This document shows positions 14,136 to 26,181 of a stretch of DNA of 64,000 nt, in pieces (position 1 is the first letter of the stretch; each line of letters begins with the position of its first letter). The position numbers and the translations under genes are program-made. Source of the stretch: Glycine soja (Eukaryota > Streptophyta > Magnoliopsida > Fabales > Fabaceae); the NCBI RefSeq assembly GCF_004193775.1, contig NC_041021.1:38203718-38267717 (forward strand), given 5' to 3'. The notes beneath the pieces are model-generated. The model had not been told where the DNA came from and made no database searches. It was given only the letters and a program-made list of their open reading frames with translations.

Positions 14136-15698
14136 GTTCATGGGAAACATTCTGGTGGTTGATCTATTTTTCGTTGGGCTTCACTAGCTGGCTTTTTGAG
14201 CCCAAAATATTTTGACTAGAGGACCCTTTCAAGGAAGCCCATGCTACTCGTGGCATGATGATTCGTTACTCCTAGTTCGCAGTATGTGTTTGTTTAGGTA
14301 TCTGTAATTTTTGTTTCAGATCTAGTTGGGCTATTTTGTTGGAGAAAAATAAGTCTCGCTCCTTTTTTTGAATTGAGCAAAATACCTTCAATTCATTTGA
14401 GCTTGCGAGTTAAACTTGTCAGTTTTTATCTGAACAATTCTCCCTACTTTGCTATATTTTGATCAAGTGTTCCATTTTATTCCATCGTACTTGGCTTAAA
14501 AAGATGCTCATTCACCTTATGGACCCTCAACCGTAACATTTTGTTCAAACCTACATGCATGTAATGTAACCAAGTAGCCAAGCAGAACCCCTGTTATGCA
14601 GAAGTACATGCATTTCAACATTGAAACTCGATGTCAATGCTATAACTCGCCAAGTAAGCACTAGAGCAAAATGGAAGGGGAAAGCACCGCACTGGTTTGA
14701 TAAGCTACCCATGGTTAAGTAACCAGAAGCATTACTTGGTTCAGTTGGTTGAGACATTAAATGTGAAGAGCCCTTTTTATCAATCCTAACACGTTGATGT
14801 CTAGCTACATATTGCTTATTTTTGCATGACAGAAAACATGCCATCTGTCCCGTTATCTATTTTTCCTCTCACAAGCAGCAGCGCAAAACTTACATCAACA
14901 GCTTCACGTGAACGTTGTCTGTGCCTAGATGATGTAAACAATTGAAAGGCATCATATATGATAATAAAAACCATGTACCAAAATAACAACCATGAACTGT
15001 GTAACCTGTCTTGGAAATGGTTGGATGTCAATCTCCATTGATTATAAGTCTTTTCCTCCAATCACTAGGTCGAAATGTGGTTCTAAACGGGTAAAGCGCT
15101 TGCAAAAGGGGTTTGGAGAAGTTAGCATATATTTGTTAATAAATGTCTATTTTAACAATCATATTCCCATCAATGGACCGTAAGGATTTGGATCTATACT
15201 AATAGATGTCTAACATATTAGATTAGACAAAAAAAAGTGTAATAAGCCTCAATAATTAAGTGAATTACCCTTGATTTATTTTGACTTCCTTTTGTATGAA
15301 TGATCATTAACCTGATTATATAAAAAAATTCAAATAATATCAATTAGTGGCAACAAGTTTAAGATTTCTCCTTAAATCGTTTTCCACTACTACTTCAATG
15401 TATCAATCTATTAAGCAAAAGCAAATGCTGTCCATATCAGTCAAATATACTACTTGCTCTATGTTCTAAAGATCAATCTACTCATTAGAGAAGTATAAAG
15501 GTACGCGGCATTTGTAGTAAGAAAGAAGAAAAGTGCTACAGATATCAATTACCACAGTCTAGGGCAATGTCAACAAGTGAAAGTAACATATTTCCATGGT
15601 CCACACCACCGGAAGTCATGCCATGATGAAACACTTTTTTTCAACATAAGGCCCTTCTAAATTACAAAGGCCTTCCCTCCATTGGGACCATTCACATT
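14136..15698. other. Intergenic region, MVD 3' side to TBL promoter
   Basis: No supported gene. Several short open frames on both strands have no family similarity and no splice support. It should hold the MVD 3' UTR and the TBL promoter, but I see no diagnostic element. Confidence 0.55.
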
Positions 15699-17703
15699 AT
15701 GCTCTCACCTTGTGCTTCCATGGCAAAACCAAAGCTTCACTTGCTGTCCTTTCTCTTCTGCAGCATCTTGCTAAGCTTCTTCCACTGCACATTTTCACTG
15801 ATCAACCCAGAGGATGAGCCCAGCTGGACTGACATGGAAACTGAAGACATTAACATTGTAAGAACCCGGAGAGATACTTGGAAAAAATGTGACTACTCTG
15901 TTGGAAAATGGGTTTTTGATCAATCTTACCCTCTCTATGATTCCAATTGTCCCTATCTCAGCACTGCAGTTGCTTGTCAAAAGAATGGAAGGCCAGATTC
16001 TGACTATGAGAAGTGGAAGTGGAAGCCATTTGGTTGTTCCATCCCAAGGTGTTTATATTATCTAAACTTGGACAATTGTTCACATCGCCACCATATTATT
16101 ATTATTATTATTATTATTATTACTTTTATATGCATGCATGAAGAATATATTTTTTTTCCTCTTTATTTGCTATTGTAATCTCGAAAATAGAATTACTAAA
16201 GCTCAAAATTCAGTTGGAAAATAGGCGTTTACTTGCAACTAGAGAGCTTAGGAGGTTATTAGTTAGTAAATCAATTCCACTCTTGGCCAAAGTTACATAT
16301 AAATTTGGCTTTTTTATGACACCTACAGGTTTGATGCACTGGGATTTCTAAGTAAAATGAGAAGAAAGAGAATAATGCTGGTGGGTGATTCCATAATGAG
16401 AAACCAATGGGAATCTCTTGTTTGCTTGGTTCAAGGAGTTATTCCAACTGATAGAAAATGGGTGACCTATAATGGTCCTGCAATGGCTTTCCATGCTATG
16501 GTATGGCATCAATCAATTAATCAAAGCTTATTCTTCTTTTCCTTTTGAAAATGACTGACACCATATAATTCACTTACAGGATTTTGAGACATCAATTGAG
16601 TTCTTCTGGGCACCATTGTTGGTAGAACTGAAGAAAGGGGCTGACAATAAGAGAATTCTACATCTGGATTTGATTGAAGAAAATGCAAGGTATTGGAAAG
16701 GAGTTGATGTTCTTGTATTTGATTCAGCCCATTGGTGGACTCACTCTGGCCAAACACGCTCGTAAGAAAGCTTTCTCATTCTCTAGTCTTCCCCTTGAAT
16801 GTAGTATCTTTTTCTCTTCTCTCCATAATTTAATTCTCAGTAAATAATGACATTTCTAATTTTCTATAGTCTAAAGTCCTCATCAGATAAGAATGCACCA
16901 AAGGGTACCAAACCTTTTTGCTATTTTCACATCCTAATGGATTCAGTCTTGATTAATATCAGGTGGGATTATTACATGGAGGGAAATAGTATCATCACAA
17001 ACATGAATCCTATGGTTGCTTATCAGAAAGGACTCAGTACATGGGCAAGGTGGGTGGATCTTAATTTGGACTCTAGAAGAACCCGAATCATTTTCCGAAG
17101 CATGTCACCTAGGCATAACAGGTACAATATATTTTTATTGCCTAATTAAACTAAACTGTTGGATTTGGTTACTCTAAAACAAACAAAAAAGTCAAGTGCA
17201 TAATCTCAGTTGTTGGTGAGAAAATCGACCGTTGCTATTCTAATACATGCATGATTTGTGATGCATGTGTGTATAATATCAGCCATGATTTTCACATTAA
17301 CAATTGAAATTACTTTATTCTCTAAAGTGAATTGCTCACTTTAGATCTGGATACATCAATTTTTTGCTACACTCAGCTCCTCTTGTTTCATATTTTTATA
17401 TGTAGGCTAAATGGTTGGAAATGCTATAAGCAGAGGCAGCCATTACAATTTTTCAGCCACATACACGTTCCTGAACCACTGGTAGTGCTAAAAGGAGTGC
17501 TAAAGAGAATGAGATTTCCAGTATATCTGCAAGACATTACAACAATGACTGCTTTCCGAAGAGATGGACATCCTTCAGTGTATAACAAGGCAATGAGTGA
17601 AGAGAGGCAGAAAGCAGGCACAGGTCTTTCCTCTGATTGCAGCCATTGGTGCCTCCCTGGGGTGCCAGACATTTGGAATGAGATGCTCAGTGCATTTATC
17701 TAA
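15699..17703 (+). CDS. Trichome birefringence-like (PMR5/TBL) polysaccharide O-acetyltransferase
   Basis: Five exons, 15699-16048, 16329-16500, 16580-16761, 16963-17121 and 17406-17703, give 386 residues. The N-terminus (about residues 8-31) is a hydrophobic signal anchor, as expected for Golgi TBL proteins. The plant-specific TBL/PMR5 N domain follows (CDYSVGKWVFD, then WKWKPFGCSIPRFDA). The GDSL-type esterase signature GDS is at 136-138 (LVGDSIMRNQWESL), and the paired DxxH motif DCSHWCLPG at 365-368; together these supply the catalytic triad. Family members O-acetylate xylan, mannan, xyloglucan or pectin; which substrate is not readable. It looks closest to the TBL41-43 branch, which is an impression only. 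ATG 15699 precedes a second in-frame ATG at 15720, which would remove seven residues and keep the anchor. Confidence 0.95.
16095..16122. repeat. (ATT)n microsatellite in TBL intron 1
   Basis: About nine consecutive ATT units just downstream of exon 1. Likely length-polymorphic; no functional role is implied. Confidence 0.95.
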
Positions 17704-18960
17704 CTATGACATTAATAGAATGTCTATGCAAAATGTATGAAGTGTTAAACAACTCATCTAGATCAGGGTTTGTTTTTATCATCTAGAGAGCCTCCAAGAA
17801 CCAGGTTGTTTGAGTGTTTTTTATTATCAATGTTATCTGATCAATAACACTATGCTTGGATTTGTCATTCTGATTTTCACAAGCAGCCAAATCACCTTTT
17901 GTTTGTAATTTTAAGTAAAGATTACTGAAATGTAAAATGCATAAATGTGTTATGTATTAGTAATGAGTATGTTAATGTAAAACCACCCCACCTTAGAAAC
18001 CAAACAACCTTAAGATTTAAGAACAGGTAGCATTTTTGAGCTGGCTTCTAAGGTTGGTTCAAAGGTAGAGATCCTTAGGGAGACCTCCATGACTTCTACC
18101 TATTACCTCCTAAGCACTTTTGCTCCATTGAAACAAAAAAAAAGGTTGAGATTTTAAACTTATTCAAAAAAACAGTTTATTAAATGTAAACAAAGGGGGA
18201 GAAAACTTGAAATAAAATATTAGAAAATAAGTGGATAATTTCCTTTAAGTTTATTTTGCCAAAAAGAGTGTGTTTAGTTTATTCACCCTTCTCCTTTTGA
18301 AGAGGTTTGACACCTATAATCCTATAGTCATGGCTTGTTTGGTTCTCCAATACAAAAGGCGTGACACCTAAATACACATGAGAAAGCAAATTAAAATGCC
18401 AGTCAAAAAGGTGAAACAACCAAACAGGGGAAGGGGAATCATTAACAAATTAGCTTTTGGAGCAGTTACAGACTCTTTAAAATGATGCTGCTGGATTAAA
18501 GCACCCTGGCAGAAGCAAAGCGTAGAAGAATGGAAAAGTAAAGAGTAAAGACACAAATAGGAAACATGCCCACAACCACTCCTTTGATTTTTAGCTTTTG
18601 TGCCAAACGTGTATAATTGAACCAAATGTCAATGACTGCATTGACTTTAGAATATGTTCAGAAGACAAAAGCAAGAAGTTGGAAATAAAGTTCTAATCAG
18701 TTCAAACTCCTCTTAAGCTCCTTCCTTAACTGAAGGGAAGTGAAATTTTAAAATGGAATAACTTCTATACTAAATAACTCTAGCTCTAAAATCAGCCCTT
18801 TAAGTAAGAAAGGCTGAATTATTAAAAAATAATTATTAACTACAAATCAATCCAATAGCTTTCTATTGATGGGGGTATTTTCAACTAATCATCAGCAACA
18901 TTCTGCAATAATAGGTATCATGTTAAATTTTCCACTGTCTCCATAAACAGAAAATGCATT
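17704..18960. other. Convergent intergenic region between TBL and germin-like genes
   Basis: The TBL gene and the germin-like gene end toward each other here, so this holds both 3' UTRs. No additional gene is supported. A short inverted pair, TTGTTTGGTT near 18336 and AACCAAACAG near 18417, could be a degraded MITE but has no clear termini. Confidence 0.5.
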
Positions 18961-19590
18961 TTAACTAGGAGAAAACCTCTTCTTCAACTTGGAAAGCTCC
19001 TTAGAACTCAGTCCAAAAGCCTTCTCCAAAAGCTCCTCCTTTATGTCAGAACCAAAAACTGCATTAGGAATCCTCATCAGGCCAGGATTTTGGCTGTCAA
19101 AACTGCCCAAAATGGTAGCAGGCCTATCTCCAACATTCATCTGAAAGTGCACTAGGCCTCTTGGGAACACCATGACCTCTCCTTTCTCCAATACTTTGGC
19201 AAAAACCTTGTTGTTGGTGTCCACAAATCCTGAATAAATTTTTCCTTCCAGCACAAAAGCAACCTCTGTTGCTCTTGGATGGAAGTGTGGCACATTGACG
19301 CCGCCAACACCAAAATCTGCTCGCACAAATGACACACCAAGAGTGTTCAAACCCGGAAAGACATTCGAATTCACTGCCATAGAAGAGAATCCAGTTTGCT
19401 TGAAGTTCCCAGGAGACTTTATGCCAGAATAGGTGAAATCTTCCACTGTTGCTGTAGATGAGTTCTTGCAACTGAAGCTATTGTCTGGTGATTTGGCTAT
19501 GCAAAAGTCCATTACTGGATCAGGATCAGAAGCCAAAGCAGCAATGATGAAAAGCAAAACAACTAATAGAACTGCTACTTTGTTGATCAT
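18961..19590 (-). CDS. Germin-like protein (cupin)
   Basis: Single-exon gene of 209 residues, the usual germin-like size. Residues 1-20 are a signal peptide ending AALA, so the protein should be secreted to the apoplast. Cys30 and Cys41 are the conserved disulfide pair. Cupin box 1 is seen as PHFHPRATEV (101-110) and box 2 as GEVMVFPRGLVHFQMN (137-152); His102, His104, Glu109 and His148 are the four manganese ligands, so metal binding should be intact. Family members act as superoxide dismutases, oxalate oxidases or cell-wall receptors; which activity applies is unknown. Start ATG 19590 was chosen over an in-frame ATG at 19650 because only the shorter form puts the signal peptide at the N-terminus. 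Confidence 0.95.
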   Translation of the reverse strand: MINKVAVLLVVLLFIIAALASDPDPVMDFCIAKSPDNSFSCKNSSTATVEDFTYSGIKSPGNFKQTGFSSMAVNSNVFPGLNTLGVSFVRADFGVGGVNVPHFHPRATEVAFVLEGKIYSGFVDTNNKVFAKVLEKGEVMVFPRGLVHFQMNVGDRPATILGSFDSQNPGLMRIPNAVFGSDIKEELLEKAFGLSSKELSKLKKRFSPS

Positions 19591-21809
19591 TGTTTCGGAA
19601 TGAAATTTAACTATCTTTTGCAATATCAATATATGGAAGGTGGTATCCAAAAGAATTGGTGAGTTGTTTTGGCTTAAGTTATCTACACACTGGTGGCTAA
19701 AATTATTGAGTTGGGGTGAATCAAGTGGGTTGAGGAGTCACAATTGAAGATTTTTCTTCTCAATTTGTCTCATCAATTATTGAGCACTACATCAATTTAT
19801 AAGGGTTTATATTTTCTTCGGCAACTTTGCTTTGGAAAAAAGAGAGGATACTTTAATTAGTTGGATCATTTAATGACAGCATTAGCCAACTCATTCTTTT
19901 CCTTTATTCATTGCATTTTATCTGTCTTATAAGCTAAAGAATTGGTCATAGTGAGTTTTTCCCCCACTGGTCCGATTATTCCTTAAAGAACACCTATCGT
20001 AGAGAGTGAACCCTACCCAACCCACTAATTTGATAAGGTAATAAAAAAAAAACTCTTCAATGCTAAAATGTTTGAAATTGAGGGAAAATCATATTAAATT
20101 GGAAACATTTGAGAGAATCTACAACGGCTACAGAGATTAGGTACTGACACTTAGTGGAATCCACCAAGCTTTGCATGCATCCCATGTGATTAGGGCTAAA
20201 ACCAGAAGGCTAATATTTATTACAAAAAAAAAAACGGGGATCACCATCTCAGATTATATTTATTAGAAGTTCTTAAAAAGAACGTGTTTAATGAATAAAA
20301 TTTCATATTTCTTTCATTAAAAAATATGTTTTTTGGTATTTTTATAAAAAAGAAAATGTTTTAACAAATTTATAACGATCATACAAGTTCATTTGAAAAA
20401 ACAAAAACATGAAAAGAAGTTATGCAGAACAAACTAAACAATAACTTCTAATAAAAACTGTATTTTATAAAATAACCTCTTTAATAACTTTTACGTATTT
20501 GAAAATTGTTTAGTCCGAAAATTTGCTTAAGTTTTACCAAAATCTCTATATATAAAGTTCAATTTCTAATTAATGTAAAAAAAAGAAAAAAATTTAATTC
20601 GAAAGTTGTCATATTCAATTAAAATTGAGTAAATTCTTGAACATATACAACTTAAATTTTTTTAAAAAAAGCATGGGATAGAAAATGATTTCTCTTTTAA
20701 AACTATCGAAGTAAACAGAGCACTTGTAAACCAAATTAATTCTAAACAAGAATTTTTATCGTAAAACAAGCTTAAAAGTTATTTTATATTTGTCAATAAC
20801 TTCTCAAGCATAACATTGAAAGAACAAAAAAAAAGACGACCTTACTAAAACCAAGCCACATAATTTTTACACAAAAATATCTTGGTAGAACCTAAGCTTT
20901 TTTCCAGAACAAACCACATCTTGTCTTTAGTTTTTTTAAAATGCAATACCTGAATTTATTAGGATAATTAATTTCATATCAAGAACCTTGGACAGTTGGA
21001 CCAAACTGCTCCATAAAACATGAACTTATTTTCACTTGAACCAAAACGTAAAAAATTGTAAGCATTGAACAATTCCTCGGCAAAACGTCAAAGACAATGC
21101 TTCTAGTTGTAAAACATTGATATTATTCTTACACCTGAATTTGACACTTGGAATACACTTAATTATTAACAAGTATTGGTTATTAACATTATATTTTCTT
21201 GTTTAGGAAAAAAATTGTTAGTTTATTAACCAAAAATATTATTAACAATAATAAATTCGTGAACAGCCAAGCATAACCGAGGTATAAAAGTTCAAAGCAT
21301 AGAAGCATAGAAGAAACCTTCTTCTCCATTACCAAAGCACTCTTTATCCACTTATTGAGATGACCGAACCAAATTGTGATGAGTGTTAAGCATGAATATT
21401 AAGTATTTCTCTTTTAGATACCCTCAATTTTATCGAATGATAAAATCAAAATAAGAGTGACCATTACACTAGAAAAATGGTAACCAAACAAAAACAGCTA
21501 CTGCCACTAACAACCAAATGCAAATAAGAGAAAACACCCTCCTTTTAAGTAAACCAATTATCATTTTCGCTTTATAATGCTTTTGAAATTTTTGTTCTTT
21601 TTTCACTATCACAATTTAACTTACGTATATTGTCAATTTTTACTAAAGAATTAAAATTGAGAAACATTACTGGTTCAAAGAATACGTAAAGCTGATTGAC
21701 TTCAAAAGTATTGAATTTTCTGCCCGCACACATTTTCTCCTCAGCAATGAACATGCCAAAACCTCGTCAGTTGTTGTTGCCTAATATACATAATCGCAGA
21801 ACCTAAAGA
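19591..21809. other. AT-rich intergenic region
   Basis: Contains the germin-like promoter (first few hundred bases) and the 3' flank of the lipoyl synthase gene. Otherwise long AT-rich DNA with no supported gene or clear transposon ends. Confidence 0.55.
19795..19801 (-). promoter_or_regulatory. Candidate TATA box of the germin-like gene
   Basis: TATAAAT on the minus strand, about 205 bp upstream of the ATG. This would imply a leader of roughly 170 nt, longer than usual for such genes, so it is only a candidate. Confidence 0.3.
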
Positions 21810-24800
21810 TCATAACAACGAGTCAGCAACATTCTTGGTCTTTTCCCGTACCATTGTCTTGACAAACAGCTCCCCAGCCCTGTACGAAGATCTCACCTGC
21901 AAAACACAGAGGGCAGTAACAATCCATAAGTTTAATGATATGATGATCAGATAATTAAGCAACTTATCAACTGAAGTTGGCCTATTGTGGACGCCAGTTA
22001 AAAGCACAAAATGATAACACACATATGTCAAGTACTACCGTAAGAAAGGTAAAATCAAATTCTAATGCATTTGCAAAGAGCTTACCAGTGGACCACTAGC
22101 TACGTAACGAAAACCAATAGATTCCCCATATTCTTTCCAGAAATCAAACTTCTCAGGAGTAACATACTCTTTGACAGTTAAGTGCAAGGGAGTTGGCTGC
22201 AACAATAAAATCTTTCGAATTAACAATAAGCCACAAGTAAACGATCAATAATAAAGACCTGCAAGGTCTATTATGACTATTATCAGCTGAGCAAACCATA
22301 CTGTAACCTCGTATAGATTCAATAAAACATGTTATCACAACTTTAAATTATGAGATCAAATGAAAGATTAGCACCATCTGTAAGCATGATGGATGGGATT
22401 TTGAGATTTGGTTTCTAATCTACGAGAAGCAGGTCTGGAAACCATTAAAGTATTTGTGACATTAACAAACCTGCAAATATTGACCAAGTGTCAGAATATC
22501 AACGTCGATGGCCCTTAAATCAGCCATTGCTTCCTTCACCTCATCATCAGATTCTCCAAGGCCCAGCATTATAGAAGTTTTTGTTATCATACCCTCCTTG
22601 CTATGTTTTGCATGTTTTAGAACTGACAAGCTTTGCTCATACCTGTAACAATGCAAAATAAAAGAAATAAATATATTTATACATTCGTTATATATATTTC
22701 CAGTAAAACAACTATTCCTCAATTCTCATTAAGGACATTATATATATATATTAGCTTTTATTTTACTTTTGAAGAAGCAATGGTTTATGGTTGATATTAC
22801 AAAGCAGTTGGATCAACAATGCAGCTTACCCCGCCCTAGGATCTCTAACAATTCTTTGGAGGCGTTTGACTGTCTCAATGTTGTGAGCAAAGACATCTAA
22901 ACCTGAGTGAACCAGAGTTTCTACAGCCTTCAGGTCACCCCGAAAATCAGAAGTTAAACACTCAACCATGATCTCGGGTTTGAGATTCTGCAAAGCAATT
23001 ATAAAGACAAATTAGCATGTATTAGCAATTTGTATTGTATATCTTGTAAAATGCATTATAAACAACATTTTAATATAACAAAAGCACCTTCATAGCTTTG
23101 ACAGTCTGAGCAAAATGGCCACTTCCTCCATCAGGCAGATCATCACGATCCACACTTGTTAAGACAATATAATCCACGCTGCAAAAAAGGTAGCTTGTAA
23201 TTAACAGGGAATGAGATCTAATAAAGTTTTAGCAGCACAAAATATATGCCCATGATCAATCTAGGCATTGTAACTTGTAGAAATTAGCTCATGATCCATC
23301 AGGAGATCATTCTGTTTTGTATCAATCATAAACTGAGCTTTAGCTCTGTGAAATGGGGAACCCTGGGAGTAGAGATCTATCTCCTTTGTTCTGTTCTTTT
23401 GAAATCTAGAATACAATCTTTCTTTTCTTTTACCTATTTTCTAATCCTGGTTCCTAAGAAAAGATACATGTGAATTTGATAATCTTTAACAAACTAGAAA
23501 AGATTGCATAAAATTATTTAGAGTAATGTATATCACATGCATCCTGAAAGAAGGTAACGACCATCAAGATGATTGCTTAATTACCTATCTGATTATTATG
23601 ATAATGATTACTTAAATACCTATCTGATTATCACCAAGCAAATTTTGTGTATATTTGTGTTAGCAAGAAAATAACTCCCTGAACTTTCAGATAAGAACTC
23701 ATTGGGGCCTAAGGTGTGGCTGCAATTTGAAAGGTACAACATCTTGGCACTATCTAAGATTACCCGCGCATATTTTTTACTTTTTACATTGAATGAAATA
23801 AAGATCAGAACAACAAAATTTAAAGAGTAACTATCCAAGTAAAGTTTCAAACCACCTTTGCATGACATCATGTGATCTGCACTAATTCCCTAAAGAAATC
23901 ATTGGCTATGCTCGAAAGAGACGCCACAGGTACAATCTTACTCCATAAATGATCTAAGGATCTCTATAAACTAAGCGAATGCACCAGCCATAGACTCTCT
24001 TTAGATAAACTTTTCTATAAACACTTATAGCGGAAAAATGAAATAATTTCTCCCACAAGTTAAAGTCAACCTATACACTTCAACTTTTATACCAAAAGTT
24101 GAGGCGTATAAGTTGATTTTAATTTATGAAAGAAGTTTGATAGAAATTAATCCAAATAGATCTAAGAACAAAAAACACACTACCATACACAATAAATAGC
24201 AGAAAGCACACACACAGAGATACACTCACTCACCCCCAACTTGCAATTGCCTTGGCAGTATTTTCCGGTTCCATAGGATCAGCAGGTGGAGGGTTTCTGC
24301 TGGTCTTCACAGCACAAAACCTACACCCACGTGTGCAAGTATCCCCAAGAAGCATGATTGTCGCAGTTGCAATGCCATCTCCACCTCCATTCCAACACTG
24401 TCCACACACACACACACACATAACAATCCAAAGCTCAACAACAAATAACAATACAAGGGAGAAGGGAAGAGGGAAAAGGTCACGGGTGCGATTCCTTCCC
24501 TTAACAAAACTAACATAACTAACATTTGCGAATAAAAAAAAAAAAAAAAACGAGAGCGAGTGTAAAAGAATTTAGAAAGGAAAAAAAATAAAATAAAATG
24601 GAACCTCTCCTATGTTGGGGCACTGTGCCTCCTCGCAGACAGTGTTGAGCTTCAAATGGGACAAGGATTCCTTAATCTCTTGGAACCTTTCGCCCTGAGG
24701 AGCTTTCTGCCTCAGCCACTCTGGCTTCTTCGCGTTTGGGTCTCTACCCGTGTGTGGGCCCAGCCCACCAGGGTAAGGCCCAACAACCTTCTGCTCCACC

Positions 24801-24916
24801 GACACCGACGACGCGTCGCATCGAATTCTCCAACTAGGAGGAGCGAAACGATGACGTTTTGGAGATGGGGTTGAGAAGGTGATGGAAGGAGGGGTGTAAA
24901 GAGATTGACGAATCAT
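21810..24916 (-). CDS. LIP1P: Lipoyl synthase, plastid form
   Basis: Radical-SAM enzyme inserting two sulfurs into octanoyl groups on lipoyl domains (pyruvate dehydrogenase E2 and others). Seven exons in gene order: 24916-24605, 24397-24234, 23178-23088, 22987-22830, 22642-22471, 22196-22086, 21896-21810; 364 residues. The auxiliary iron-sulfur motif [12 protein letters not shown] (Cys94, 99, 105) spans the exon 1/2 junction, the radical-SAM motif CTRGCRFC gives Cys125, 129, 132, and the C-terminal RSSY serine motif is at 338-341. All essential residues are present. The first ~50 residues are rich in Ser, Thr, Pro and Arg with few acidic residues, a chloroplast transit peptide, so I call this the plastid rather than the mitochondrial form. 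A (CA)n run lies just upstream of exon 2. Confidence 0.97.
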
Positions 24917-26181
24917 TTTAGCTTGAATGAATGGGAATGTCAAACAAAGTGTTGGGTTTGGAGATTCTCTTCTCTTCTCATTCAATAAAATCTGGGGCAG
25001 TAGTTGTAGTTGCAGCAGTAGCCATTGGTTTCTCCGTCAAGAAATTCAAAGTTAATGTGATTTTTGGAGATTGGTTCGGTTTATATATAATAATCAAAGT
25101 CAGTGAAAATAGTTGAACAAAACAATGGAAAATAAGAGCCAGAACAGAACAGATGAAACCCTGCCTCCAAAGACACTCAGGGAAACAAGTCATTGATTTT
25201 ATTCTTCCTTTTCTAAATTGTTTTACAGAGTTATTTTATGCTAACTAAAATATATTCGAATGTCAGTGATTGTTTTGATAAAAAAAATTATATTGAGTTG
25301 CTAATAAATCAATAATTTTTTTTACACTCTTTTTAACTTATGATAAATTAATGAATTTTATGTTTATTTTTTATAAAAAATTCTTATTTCTTATTAGTTT
25401 TTTTAACAGAACTAACAACAAATAAAAAAATTTATTAAAAATCAAACATAAAATTTACTAATTTTTTAAAAATAAAGAAAAATAATCAAAAATTAAAAAT
25501 AAAATTGTTATTATATCATAAAACAATAAGCTAAGAAAAAAATTATAAGAAAACAATTTTCGATTATTTATTAAGAACCATAAACATATATTTCACGTAA
25601 TAAAAACAATAAAAAAATTAGTAATCCATCAATTATGTTTTTAACTAACATATTTTCGTTAATAATATGAAAATATCAAATTATTTTATTATTTACTTTA
25701 TCTAGGATATTATATATTTACTTTAAAATCTTGCAAATAATAATAATAATCTTAATTTTATCATTTTCTTAAAAATTGACAATACAAATTTCATCATTTC
25801 TTTAAGAAGATAACATTTTTTTTTATTTAAAATCATATGAACTTAATACGAAAACAAAAGTAAATCTAAATGTCACATTGGTAATTACATATTTCGATTT
25901 TCGAAATCACCAACAGGATGATCAAAATTTTGTTGAAGAATGTAGTAGTTACAACCTAAAGAACTCTAGATCATATGAACAATTGACTACATTTTTCTTT
26001 TTCTCTAACCCTTTTTTTGGGTTTCTATCTTTGGTATTGTAGATAATAAGTATACAAAAAGAATGGACATAATTACAAGTTACAGTTATCAGAAGCATGA
26101 ATTGTATAAGCAGCTTTCCACCTGTTCATAAATATCAAATCCTGCATGGGATTGGGAGCATATCGTATCTTGCATTCGTCT
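24917..26181. other. Intergenic region with imperfect AT-rich inverted repeat
   Basis: Holds the lipoyl synthase promoter and the 3' flank of the next gene. Between about 25262 and 25560 there is a loose inverted repeat of AT-rich DNA (for example AATTTTATGTTT against AAACATAAAATTT) which may be an old MITE. No gene is supported. Confidence 0.45.

Noticed and set aside
19591..19650. Longer germin-like N-terminus from ATG 19650
   Set aside because: It would put 20 polar residues before the signal peptide.
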